Below, piece after piece: positions 1 through 8,921 of a stretch of 28,212 nucleotides of DNA (its first letter is position 1; each line of letters begins with the position of its first letter). The notes under the pieces were generated by a model. That model was not told where the DNA came from. It worked only from the letters and a program-made list of their open reading frames with translations, and ran no database searches. This DNA is from a virus. The stretch spans positions 1-28,212 of IMG/VR virus record IMGVR_UViG_3300017719_000137, one strand, 5' to 3'. Both the position numbers and the translations under genes were made by a program.

Positions 1-3000
1 TTAAATGATTTTTATGGTAGAATAGAATTGAACAAGTTACTGCGAGGTGGATATGCATTTGCTAAATCACCTGCAGACTTCTATAAAAGAATGCGTCTTC
101 TAACTACACCGGGCCAAAAACTATCTATAAAAGGTGATATAGAAGGTGATCCTACCTGGGGTATGCCTGAAGAGTACAACGCTGTAACATTTAGAGAGTT
201 AGACTTTCAAGATCCATTCGGAGCTAGAGACGTAGTCAATAACTTAGACGCCGCTCTTATAGGAACTTCTGCACAAGACAGAGCTCTTAGTCAAACGGAA
301 GCTACTGAGATAACAAAAAATTATCAGAGCACAGTTAAAACAGATGCGCAAGCTTATATAACAATATCTATGTATAGAGATATACAACAAGGTAGAGGAC
401 AGTGGACTGAAGAAGATCAGCAAGCATACGAAAATGAACTTGCGGGCAGAGGATATGTAGATAGTCAAGGCAATGCTAGACCTATATACCCACTTAAACC
501 TTATCACGAAGAGCTTACAGTAAGAAACGGAGTTGCTGAGCTACACATGGATAAGAACTCATATACAGTCCTTACTTCAGAGTTAACAGCAAACTACCCA
601 GTAGCAGACAAACTACGTTTATCTATGCTAAGAAATAACATAGGTGTTGCAAACGAAGAAGGAGCTACAAAAGGCGCAACAGGAATAGTACTAGATTTAT
701 ATAATGATAGTTTAGAAAACATACAAAGTAATATTCTAAAAAAGAAATCTAGAAATTTAAGATTCCCGCAAACTATATCTAGAGCTCCTAAACCAGAGAT
801 TATATTTGCAAGACAGCTGCGTAAAAACTTACTAGCTAATTTAACTGAGCAAGATAAACCCTTGTATGATAAGTTTCACAGACTATTTGCAGAAAACGTA
901 AATGAGGACCTTAAAGCTTTACAGGACGAGCTTGGTATTACAGAATTAAACAACGCAAAGACTGATACTCAAAGGTTAAAAGCAAAAAGAAAGTATTTAG
1001 AAAAACTAAGAAGTGCTCTAATAAGAACATTAAAAGATAGAAACCTACCTGACTCTTATTTAGGCGCATTAGATATAGTGCCTAATGGAGAAGGAGATGT
1101 GCGATTTGATATACCGCTGGCATTCCCAAACTATCAAGCAAAGTTTGAGCAGATATTCTTTAGCATGTTTAACAACAACGTATATACACAAAAAGTAAAA
1201 GGTAAAGAACTAGTTCAAGTAGCAGAGCCCGGCGGATACATAGACAGCCAAGGACAGACAAAAGAACTTAAGATGTATGTAGAGGAAGATGGTAAGTGGC
1301 ATGCAGAAATGTTAATGAGAGCTAGTGACTTAGGATTTGAACCTGGTACAAAAATAGAAGATGTAGATCCAAAAGATTCAAGGCTATTTGTTATAGGTTA
1401 TCGTATACCGCATCAAGGTAAAAACTCTATGCTTCCATTAAAAACAGTACAGTTCTTACCTGAGTCTCATGAAAAAGCTATTATGGTCCCTGGAGGTATT
1501 ACTATACAAATGGGTAGTGACTTTGATGTAGATAAAATGATGGTAATGCAAAGGCCAACATCTAACGAGACTACTAGGAATAAAAGAGACCAAGAGTTAT
1601 TTGATACTATGACAGAGCTTCTAACAGATCCTAAATATCTACAAGAAGTATTCAATCCTTTAGATGGTAAACAGTTAGAAACCTTAGCAGCTGAGTTAAG
1701 CTTAGCAAAACCAGTTGATTACAATAACCCATTAAATGAAATAGAAATGGAGATGCGTAACAAAGCTGGTAATGCATTGATAGGTCTATGGGCTAATATA
1801 CTAGCAGGTCACAATGTTGCTAACAGAGGAAGCCTTAAAGTGTTAGATACATTCAATCTAAAAGGACAGATAATTAAGACATATCCAATAATAGAAGGAA
1901 TAGAATTTACAAACATAGGAGAAACATACTCTTATGACTTTTCTACAAATACAAATAGTAAAAACTTTGCAAACTCATCTGTATCGCTTTACCTATCTGC
2001 AGCTGTTGACGCCGCTAGTAAACCTATACAAATAGATATAAACGACAATATATTTACAGTACCTGTAGCAGGCCTAATGCTTACAACCGGTGTACCTGTA
2101 GAGTATGTAGTTAAGTTTCTAACTCAACCATCTATTATAAAAGCAATACAGCATGCTAGAGCTAATGGTTACAATCCAAGTCAGCTGTTCTTATCTATAC
2201 AAGAAATAGGAAAAGAATATAAACTAAAACCAAGTGCGTCTGTACAAAACATGACACTAGATGAGTTAGATTCTAGGAGTGATGAAGTTCAATCCAAAAT
2301 GTTAAACAACTTTGCTGCTCTTGTAAAAACTGGAAGAGAATTAAGTAGAGCTTTTACAGTTCTAAACCCTGATGGCTTAGACAATATGAATGAAATATCA
2401 GGTGTTAGAGAGTTTATTGATAGAGAGAATGAAGTTTTAAAAACTAGTGGAGTAATCTCTGGTATAGAATCATTTATAAATGAAGACTTATCTCTAGCAG
2501 AATACAACGAAGTAATCGCACCAATACAAAGTGCTTATAGAAATATACTAAACGAAACTATTAAAGCAGGAGACCAAGCGGGCTTCATAAATAACAGGGC
2601 AGCGTTCTTTGTATTTAAAGAGAAGTTAAAATTTATAACTGGAAAAACTAAGTTTAATGCTGAGACTCACAAGTTTATAGACAGAGCATTGTTCTTAAAA
2701 ATGATAGCAGATCAAGATGTAAACAATCCTTTAAAAGACTACATGTCTAAGGAAAGGTTTGAAAAGTTATACAAAAACCCTAATGATAATATAGCTACTA
2801 GATTATACAGCTTAAAGAAAAGTGGTAAGATACAGGATAACATATTCTTTGACCTACTCCAAGCAGGCAATACTAACAACACGCAGAGTTTAGTATTTAC
2901 AATAGATGTAAACACTACATATTCTTTAAACACTGCAGAAAAAAACGCGATAGTAGAAGGGTTTAGAGAAATGTTAGAAAGTTCAGACACTGAAATAAAA

Positions 3001-3579
3001 GAGTTTGCACAAGACTTAGTAGCTAATCAACTCATGACTTCTGGATTTCATCCGAGAAGAGGTTCTTATATGGACCTTATACCTTCTGAAGCATTTACTA
3101 CCAACATGTTAAATCCGCAGCAAGAGTCACCAGTGCAGTTCTTCTCTAGTATTGAGAATCAATCCTACAATAATGAATACTTTACTGATTTTGTTCACGA
3201 TTTTATTCGTAACTTTGGAACGCACAGTCCTGGAGGTATGTCAATACTGCCAACTGTGTCTCCTACATCTGTAGCTAGAGATAAAAATAATAATTATAAA
3301 GCTACTAATGTCACAGCAGATTACTTTATAAGTAACACAGGCATAGATGGTCCTGAAATATATGTTAAAATAGGAGAAGATACTTATGCTAAACTGCAGC
3401 AGAAAGGAATAAAAGGACAGCTAAATGAGATTGGCAACGTTGAAGATCAAAGTTCTTTACGTAAAGAAAAGACAGGTGAAACAACAACTAGCTCAGTAGT
3501 AGATAGAAAAATAAAAGAAATAACAGTTACTGCACCATTGCCTAGGCAGGTTGTAATAACAAAAGCTTGTACAATATAA
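1..3579 (+). CDS. crAss-like virion RNA polymerase, large polypeptide (5' partial)
   Basis: The reading frame is open from base 1, so the gene begins upstream; the TTG at 28 is not a real start. At least 1192 residues are visible. Around codon 507 counted from base 1 there is a G-S-D-F-D-V-D-K loop, with Asp at 507, 509 and 511. This is the metal-binding DxDxD signature of two-double-psi-barrel RNA polymerases, and crAss-like phage virion polymerases (phi14:2 gp66 has DFDID) share it. About 30-40 residues upstream lies the basic G-Y-R-I-P-H-Q-G-K-N-S segment, which fits a barrel lysine region. In the known family the protein is packaged in the capsid, injected, and transcribes early phage genes. 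The stop overlaps the next start as TAATG, so the two are translationally coupled. The rest of the protein has no motif I can name. The family call rests on the catalytic loop, the giant size and the neighbourhood; subunit boundaries are unknown. Confidence 0.82.
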   Translation, partial: LNDFYGRIELNKLLRGGYAFAKSPADFYKRMRLLTTPGQKLSIKGDIEGDPTWGMPEEYNAVTFRELDFQDPFGARDVVNNLDAALIGTSAQDRALSQTEATEITKNYQSTVKTDAQAYITISMYRDIQQGRGQWTEEDQQAYENELAGRGYVDSQGNARPIYPLKPYHEELTVRNGVAELHMDKNSYTVLTSELTANYPVADKLRLSMLRNNIGVANEEGATKGATGIVLDLYNDSLENIQSNILKKKSRNLRFPQTISRAPKPEIIFARQLRKNLLANLTEQDKPLYDKFHRLFAENVNEDLKALQDELGITELNNAKTDTQRLKAKRKYLEKLRSALIRTLKDRNLPDSYLGALDIVPNGEGDVRFDIPLAFPNYQAKFEQIFFSMFNNNVYTQKVKGKELVQVAEPGGYIDSQGQTKELKMYVEEDGKWHAEMLMRASDLGFEPGTKIEDVDPKDSRLFVIGYRIPHQGKNSMLPLKTVQFLPESHEKAIMVPGGITIQMGSDFDVDKMMVMQRPTSNETTRNKRDQELFDTMTELLTDPKYLQEVFNPLDGKQLETLAAELSLAKPVDYNNPLNEIEMEMRNKAGNALIGLWANILAGHNVANRGSLKVLDTFNLKGQIIKTYPIIEGIEFTNIGETYSYDFSTNTNSKNFANSSVSLYLSAAVDAASKPIQIDINDNIFTVPVAGLMLTTGVPVEYVVKFLTQPSIIKAIQHARANGYNPSQLFLSIQEIGKEYKLKPSASVQNMTLDELDSRSDEVQSKMLNNFAALVKTGRELSRAFTVLNPDGLDNMNEISGVREFIDRENEVLKTSGVISGIESFINEDLSLAEYNEVIAPIQSAYRNILNETIKAGDQAGFINNRAAFFVFKEKLKFITGKTKFNAETHKFIDRALFLKMIADQDVNNPLKDYMSKERFEKLYKNPNDNIATRLYSLKKSGKIQDNIFFDLLQAGNTNNTQSLVFTIDVNTTYSLNTAEKNAIVEGFREMLESSDTEIKEFAQDLVANQLMTSGFHPRRGSYMDLIPSEAFTTNMLNPQQESPVQFFSSIENQSYNNEYFTDFVHDFIRNFGTHSPGGMSILPTVSPTSVARDKNNNYKATNVTADYFISNTGIDGPEIYVKIGEDTYAKLQQKGIKGQLNEIGNVEDQSSLRKEKTGETTTSSVVDRKIKEITVTAPLPRQVVITKACTI

Positions 3580-6500
3580 TGGCTTGTAAGATATTTGTAA
3601 ATAAAGAAGAGAATACAATGCTAACTGCATTGTTTGACTACATTGACAACTCCAATCCGGGTACTAGAAAGGTTGACAAAGTAATAGATATATTAAAAGA
3701 GAACGGTGTTGTAAGAAGTATGCAGGGCAGATCTGGTATCTATGCTACTGAAGAAGATATGATGCAGTTAAGATATATAGATGATCCAAGCTTACTGCCG
3801 GGCCTCTTAACGTCTACGCTTGTAACTACTATAAAAGACCCTGCTACAAATCAAGATACAAATGTTTACGAAATAGATGTAAACAGTCTTACACTAAACT
3901 TTGCTAATGCTGTTAAAGATAGAAATGCAGATATAACATATAGTAATCAGTATGAGCTTGATAAAAAACTAAAAGAAAGAGCACCAGATAATGTTGGTCA
4001 AAAGCTAACACAAGAAATAAAGCAAGAGCCTTTACCTAAAACATATAGGACTAATGCTCAGTCACACGACGATCTTCAAAAGCTAGCAATAGAAGCAAAA
4101 GTTATTATAGAGTCTGAGATAGAAGACTTAAAAAACTTACCAGAAGAAGAAAGAAATAAAAAAGAAAACAGGTTACTACAACTACAAGCAGCTGTTAAAA
4201 AAATAAATAGAGTAGATGATTTCTACATGTTTGTAGTTGCAAATAAAGATACCATAGATAATGCAGTTCTAGAGTTTGATTCTATTATGGGGATGCCTAG
4301 AAAAGAACAAGCAGCGTTTGTTAATCTAAATAACATGTATGCTATAAAAGAAGCATTAGATGCGGTAGATACTCTAAGAAGTCTTAGAAAAGTTGTAAGA
4401 GATCAAAAAGCATTAGGAGCTGTAGGCAGATTAGATGCTATGCTAGATATGCTTAAAGATACTATAGACCAAGCTGATATATTAAACGAACAGTTTGAAC
4501 AGGAGATAATTCCTATTATGGCAGACGTATTGATAGGATACCACAACGAAGCAATAGATCCACAGATTGATGCGATAGTAAACAACATAGTAGAACATAA
4601 TCGTTGGAAGAGTTTTGAAAGTGAGATTGAAAAAGGTACGATGTTTGCTAATGAGTACAAAGAGCTAAAAAGTAAACTTGCTAAAAAAGAAATAACTGAG
4701 CAGCAGTTTAATGCTAGAGCTCAAAAAATGACAGTTGAAAGTTTTAAGAATAGAAAACTAGAAGGTAGAGAAGTACTAATAACACAGATGACAAATGACC
4801 ATAGAGATAAAAGCGCATTCTCTTATTACTTTGACCCTTTGATGTATTCATCTGAATCAACAATACAGCTGTTTACTAAGTCTGTAAAAGAGGCTACTTT
4901 TAAAAAGAACGATATGACTCGTGACTTTAAAGGAGATCTAAATGAAGCGTATCAAGACTTTGCAGAAGGAAAGAATGAGGAAAATGTAGAAGAACTATAC
5001 GAAGATATAGTAGAAGAAGTAGATTATATCACTAGTAACTCTAAAGGAGAAAGAGATACTATGAAAGTACTATCACTAGTTCAACCTACACTGAAAGATA
5101 AACACGAGAAAAACAAACAAGAGTTTTATAAAGCTACTGCTAAAAAGTATAATAAACCTCAAAGAGAAGACTACGCAAGTGAAGCTAAATACAAATCAGA
5201 TTTAGTAAAATGGCAAGACAGTAGCTCTAATGCTAAAGTTAGAAATGAATATAATAAAGCTCTAGAGAGCTGGGATAATGAAAATTCAGAACCAATTGAT
5301 GGATGGGAAAAGATTGTAGATCAGTATCAAAGCGTTATAGACAAACAAAGAAGAATTGAAGAAAGGGCAAACGAAGCTGGAAGAGCGGGAGCTGCAGAGG
5401 CTGCTAGAATTCAGCGTGTAGATAATGAGAAAAAACTATCTCGTGTATACAATGAAAAGACAGGTAAGCCTAAAGGAGATTTGCTTAAACCAAAGCAATC
5501 TAAGTATGAAAATCCAAAGTATGTAAAAATACAAAACGATCCAAGACTAAAGAAGTTCTATGACTTTACACTGAAGAGTTTTAAAGAAGCTCACGAACTA
5601 GTAGGTAAGAAGCGGATGCCTAAAAATACCTGGGATGAGTTCTCATACTTGCTACCATCTATTCGTAAAAGAGATTTAGACAGACTAAAAGAACAAGGTA
5701 TAATGTCAGCAGGTAAAGACATGTTATCTGAAGGATTTACTGTTGTAGAAACAGATAGAGTTTTTGGTATATACAATGAAAAAACAGGAGAGTTAAAAAA
5801 ATCAGTTCCTGTATATCACACTAAGCCTATAGACGCAAAAGATGTATCTAGAGATGTAGCAAGTAGCCTTTATTTGTTTAGAGATATGGCTCATAACTTT
5901 AAAGCAAAAAATGAAATATATGGGCATGTAATGCTATTTAGAGAAATAATATCAAATAGAGATGCTATGGAGCTAGACAGCTTTGGTGTAGCCCATTTAA
6001 GTCAAGTAGCTAAAAAATTAGGATACAACCTGCCGGCAAAAAAACCTGGAGAGTCTTACACATTAAAACATGTTAATGACTTTATAGATACTATAATGTT
6101 TGGTCAAATACAATTAAAACAAAATGTAAAAGGTATATCCTTAACTAAGAGTGTAGATGCAATTAATGCATTTACTGCGATGAATGCTTTATCATTTAAC
6201 TTTTTACAAGGTGTTAACCAAAGTCTTATAGATAATATGGCGTTAGTCGCTGAGGCTGCAGCGGGACAGTTTTTTAATAAAAAAGATTTAGGATGGGCTA
6301 AGTCACAATACTGGCTAGAAGGAGCAGGCCTATCTGATACAGGAAAGTTTATGCCTGAAACAAAACTAGGTAAAGCATTAGAACTATTTGATGCTCTTAC
6401 TGAGTTTACAGATCAAGAGGGTAATAGATTAGTAGGTTCTAAATTGCGTAAAGCATTACAACTTGGTAACTTATTAGTAGTACAGCAAGCAGCTGAGCAC

Positions 6501-7442
6501 GAGGTAGGAGCAACTAGAATGCTAGCGCTAATGAAAAACTTAGAGGGAAAATTAAAAGACAAGGATGGTAACGTAATCATGAATGAAAGCGGTAACCCTG
6601 CTAATCTATATGATTTGTTAGTAGTAGATAATAAAGGGAGAATGTCTGTAGATCCAAGAGTTGCAAACTTTAATAGGTACGACTTTATAAATCTAATACA
6701 AGGATTATCTAGAAGAACTAACCAGACTAAAGGAAGTTTTGACAGACCAACTCTAAACAGAATATGGTATGGTAAATTGTTTATGCTGTTCCGCAGCTGG
6801 ATGAACCCAGGTATAAGAAAGAGATACGGACACGGCGGTATGAACGGGCCAAGTATTCACGTAGATGAAGAACTTGGTACAGTAACACAAGGTACATATA
6901 TATCTTTTTGGAATATGCTAAGAGAGAGTATTAGAGAAAAAGACATGCCGCAAGAAGTTTATGGAAGACTTACTGATATGGAAAAACAAAATGTTAAACG
7001 TACAGTAACTGACTTAACATCTCTTGCCGTAGCAGGAGTGCTAATAGGGGCACTTACTAATCTAGATGACGACGAGAAGACTTGGGCTAGTAATTTCTTA
7101 CTATACCAAATATTACGATATAGAGCTGAGGTGCAACAATGGCTACCATTCTATGGTACAGCGGAAGCTCTTAGAATTCTAAAATCTCCAACAGCAACTG
7201 CTAGACAAATAGAAAAGATCCAAGGGATCATAGAGCAGATAAGTTTAGAAGGTATGTATAACGTGGGGTTCCCAGTAGATGAAAAAGAAATATTCTACCA
7301 GAGAGATACAGGACGTTACAACAAGGGAGATAGAAAGATAAAAAAGAATTTTGAAGACTTAATGCCACTCCTTAGAGGACTGAATAAATCAGGCTCCCCT
7401 GAGGACGCGGCTAAGTACTTCTTGTCTGGAACTTATAAATAA
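3579..7442 (+). CDS. Giant probable virion/cargo protein next to the virion RNA polymerase
   Basis: A 1287-residue protein. I chose the ATG at 3579, which shares a base with the upstream stop (TAATG), over a TTG 12 bases earlier. The first half is rich in Lys and Glu and has long predicted helices (about residues 110-480), likely coiled coil. A less charged helical part with M-N-A-L-S-F-N-F-L-Q follows near 870. One hydrophobic stretch (L-A-V-A-G-V-L-I-G-A-L) lies near 1148-1160, close to the C-terminus, and is a possible membrane-interacting segment. No enzyme motif is visible. In crAss-like phages several giant proteins encoded beside the virion polymerase are carried in the capsid or tail and ejected with the DNA, so a cargo/ejection role is inferred from size and position only. 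Its stop codon directly abuts the stop of the opposing leftward gene. It could instead be a polymerase-associated subunit. Confidence 0.6.
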   Translation: MACKIFVNKEENTMLTALFDYIDNSNPGTRKVDKVIDILKENGVVRSMQGRSGIYATEEDMMQLRYIDDPSLLPGLLTSTLVTTIKDPATNQDTNVYEIDVNSLTLNFANAVKDRNADITYSNQYELDKKLKERAPDNVGQKLTQEIKQEPLPKTYRTNAQSHDDLQKLAIEAKVIIESEIEDLKNLPEEERNKKENRLLQLQAAVKKINRVDDFYMFVVANKDTIDNAVLEFDSIMGMPRKEQAAFVNLNNMYAIKEALDAVDTLRSLRKVVRDQKALGAVGRLDAMLDMLKDTIDQADILNEQFEQEIIPIMADVLIGYHNEAIDPQIDAIVNNIVEHNRWKSFESEIEKGTMFANEYKELKSKLAKKEITEQQFNARAQKMTVESFKNRKLEGREVLITQMTNDHRDKSAFSYYFDPLMYSSESTIQLFTKSVKEATFKKNDMTRDFKGDLNEAYQDFAEGKNEENVEELYEDIVEEVDYITSNSKGERDTMKVLSLVQPTLKDKHEKNKQEFYKATAKKYNKPQREDYASEAKYKSDLVKWQDSSSNAKVRNEYNKALESWDNENSEPIDGWEKIVDQYQSVIDKQRRIEERANEAGRAGAAEAARIQRVDNEKKLSRVYNEKTGKPKGDLLKPKQSKYENPKYVKIQNDPRLKKFYDFTLKSFKEAHELVGKKRMPKNTWDEFSYLLPSIRKRDLDRLKEQGIMSAGKDMLSEGFTVVETDRVFGIYNEKTGELKKSVPVYHTKPIDAKDVSRDVASSLYLFRDMAHNFKAKNEIYGHVMLFREIISNRDAMELDSFGVAHLSQVAKKLGYNLPAKKPGESYTLKHVNDFIDTIMFGQIQLKQNVKGISLTKSVDAINAFTAMNALSFNFLQGVNQSLIDNMALVAEAAAGQFFNKKDLGWAKSQYWLEGAGLSDTGKFMPETKLGKALELFDALTEFTDQEGNRLVGSKLRKALQLGNLLVVQQAAEHEVGATRMLALMKNLEGKLKDKDGNVIMNESGNPANLYDLLVVDNKGRMSVDPRVANFNRYDFINLIQGLSRRTNQTKGSFDRPTLNRIWYGKLFMLFRSWMNPGIRKRYGHGGMNGPSIHVDEELGTVTQGTYISFWNMLRESIREKDMPQEVYGRLTDMEKQNVKRTVTDLTSLAVAGVLIGALTNLDDDEKTWASNFLLYQILRYRAEVQQWLPFYGTAEALRILKSPTATARQIEKIQGIIEQISLEGMYNVGFPVDEKEIFYQRDTGRYNKGDRKIKKNFEDLMPLLRGLNKSGSPEDAAKYFLSGTYK

Positions 7443-7997
7443 TTACTTCTTACGTTCCATAGCCATCTTCAATAAGAATAGATAGCCAATAAGATCTGTA
7501 ACGGTATCCTCTGTTTCATCATTGATACCACGATTCTTGATACGCATAACTTTGTCATCCATACGGACAAGTAAAGATTCTATAGCATCAAGCTTACTAA
7601 ATATATTTGCAGGGTTTAACGCGCTATTTCCATATGCAGCGTTCTTTTCCTTCAATAAATCAGTAACGGATTTGGCCACTTTATCAAGGTGCCATGCAAA
7701 ATCTGCATTCTCAGGGACTTGCCATCTGCTTTTTTCTTGCGTATAAGCGCTTTCTAAAGATTGTATACTTTCTGACCATTTTGCAGCGTCAAAGGGTACA
7801 GATTCTTCAGTTGGAACAGTGCATGCTCCAGGATCTACTGCTTCACAACAGTTAACTGGGTAATAGAAAGTATAAGTAGTCTTGCCAGGCATAACTAGTC
7901 TAAACCCATCTACTGGATTCTTTTCTATTACTTCGTAAATATGGCCTAGCTTACCACGAGACCCGCACTCTTTAATTATTCTTACGTATTGTTTCAT
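7443..7997 (-). CDS. DUF1599/Nmad1-like protein
   Basis: A 184-residue protein starting at the ATG 7995-7997, which sits behind an A/T-rich leader. An upstream in-frame extension to 8096 runs into the preceding zinc-ribbon gene and is not preferred. The C-terminal half (about 104-180) reads K-N-A-A-Y-G-N-S-A-L-N-P, then D-D-K-V-M-R-I-K-N, then E-D-T-V-T-D-L-I-G-Y-L. This is the pattern of DUF1599, also called nucleotide-modification-associated domain 1, a small helical family common in phages whose reaction is not settled. The N-terminal 60 residues look like a small beta-rich domain with Cys50, Cys51 and Cys59. It is the last leftward gene; its stop touches the stop of the convergent giant gene with no base between. 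The family call is from motif pattern, and a role in nucleotide pool or base modification is only an inference. Confidence 0.68.
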   Translation of the reverse strand: MKQYVRIIKECGSRGKLGHIYEVIEKNPVDGFRLVMPGKTTYTFYYPVNCCEAVDPGACTVPTEESVPFDAAKWSESIQSLESAYTQEKSRWQVPENADFAWHLDKVAKSVTDLLKEKNAAYGNSALNPANIFSKLDAIESLLVRMDDKVMRIKNRGINDETEDTVTDLIGYLFLLKMAMERKK

Positions 7998-7998
7998 A

Positions 7999-8190
7999 TT
8001 AAAATTTTTTTGAAACAGTTCCCCCCTTCTTCTTAATGATCCCGCCAAAACCTCCGCCTTCCCTAACAGGAACGCCTTGAGTCTTACACTTTTCACAATA
8101 AGCTTCAGGGTAAACTACTTCGTTGTTTATTACTTTGATGGTAGTACGAGCTACATAGAACTCGCCGCACTTACATTTAAACTTAGACAT
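7999..8190 (-). CDS. Small zinc-ribbon protein
   Basis: A 63-residue protein with C-K-C-G near residues 6-9 and C-E-K-C near 32-35. These paired cysteine knuckles, about 25 residues apart, should bind one zinc ion. The C-terminus is Gly- and Lys-rich and basic, which fits nucleic-acid contact. The start ATG follows the uracil-DNA glycosylase stop by 11 bases, and its stop lies one base before the start of the DUF1599-like gene, so it sits in one operon with both. Nothing shows its partner; it may be a transcription-associated or DNA-binding accessory factor. I do not recognise the specific family. Confidence 0.7.
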   Translation of the reverse strand: MSKFKCKCGEFYVARTTIKVINNEVVYPEAYCEKCKTQGVPVREGGGFGGIIKKKGGTVSKKF

Positions 8191-8201
8191 GCTTTGTAAA
8201 T

Positions 8202-8921
8202 TTAAAAAGGAGCTGTATTACGCTCGCGAGGCAAAGGCTCACCACAATAAGAATTCCATTTAATAGGAACATCAAGAAATTCATTAACGCTCCTAAAGCT
8301 ACCACTGGTATAAAAACCAGCTTTACCACCTGTATAAGCATCAGCTGCAGGGTGAGGAGCTTTGAAAATTTTGTTGTGTCCTTTAATGTATTGCTCATAT
8401 GCTTGGGCGTTTTTGCCCCATAGTACAAATATAATATTATCTTTCTTAGTAGAAAGCTCGTGTATAAATTTCTTAGTAAAATCATTCCACAGCGCAGTGT
8501 GTGAACCGGCTTTACCTTTTTCCACGGTCAAGGCAGTGTTAAGTAACAACACTCCTTGTTGGGCCCAAGACTCTAGGCTCCAGTCAAAGTCAACACAGAT
8601 AGTATCATAGTCATGCTCAATAGATTTTACAATCCACTGTAGACTTGGACTAGGTCTCATTGTAATTTCGTTATCATTAGCAAAAGCCAAACCTGTGGCG
8701 CGGCCATCATGGTATGGATCTTGTCCAAGTATAACTACTTTAAGGTCCTGTAATTGACAAAGGTTAAATGCTCTAAATGTAGACTTAGTATCCGGATATA
8801 CCTTCTTACCTTCAGCCTTACACTTCTGTACCTGAGTTATAACTTTCTTGAAATAATCAGATGTAACTATTGGTTCAAGCAGGGGATACCAATCCCCCAC
8901 TTGATTCTTTATTCCACTCAT
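8202..8921 (-). CDS. ung: Uracil-DNA glycosylase, family 1
   Basis: A 239-residue protein, close to the usual UNG length. It excises uracil from DNA. The water-activating motif G-Q-D-P-Y-H is at 66-71 (Asp68 catalytic), followed by R-A-T-G-L-A-F. The L-L-N-T uracil-pocket motif is near 125, and a catalytic-loop His appears in A-P-H-P-A-A-D near 188. In most UNGs that last motif is H-P-S-P-L-S; here the intercalating-loop Leu is replaced, a variant I believe also occurs in Bacteroidetes enzymes. The start overlaps the upstream stop as ATGA, and it sits with a 5'-3' exonuclease and other DNA enzymes. It probably keeps the phage DNA free of deamination products. Family confidence is high. Confidence 0.95.
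   Translation of the reverse strand: MSGIKNQVGDWYPLLEPIVTSDYFKKVITQVQKCKAEGKKVYPDTKSTFRAFNLCQLQDLKVVILGQDPYHDGRATGLAFANDNEITMRPSPSLQWIVKSIEHDYDTICVDFDWSLESWAQQGVLLLNTALTVEKGKAGSHTALWNDFTKKFIHELSTKKDNIIFVLWGKNAQAYEQYIKGHNKIFKAPHPAADAYTGGKAGFYTSGSFRSVNEFLDVPIKWNSYCGEPLPRERNTAPF

Noticed and set aside
8183-8485. 100-codon hydrophobic leftward frame
   Set aside because: It lies wholly within the uracil-DNA glycosylase gene in another frame and is a shadow.
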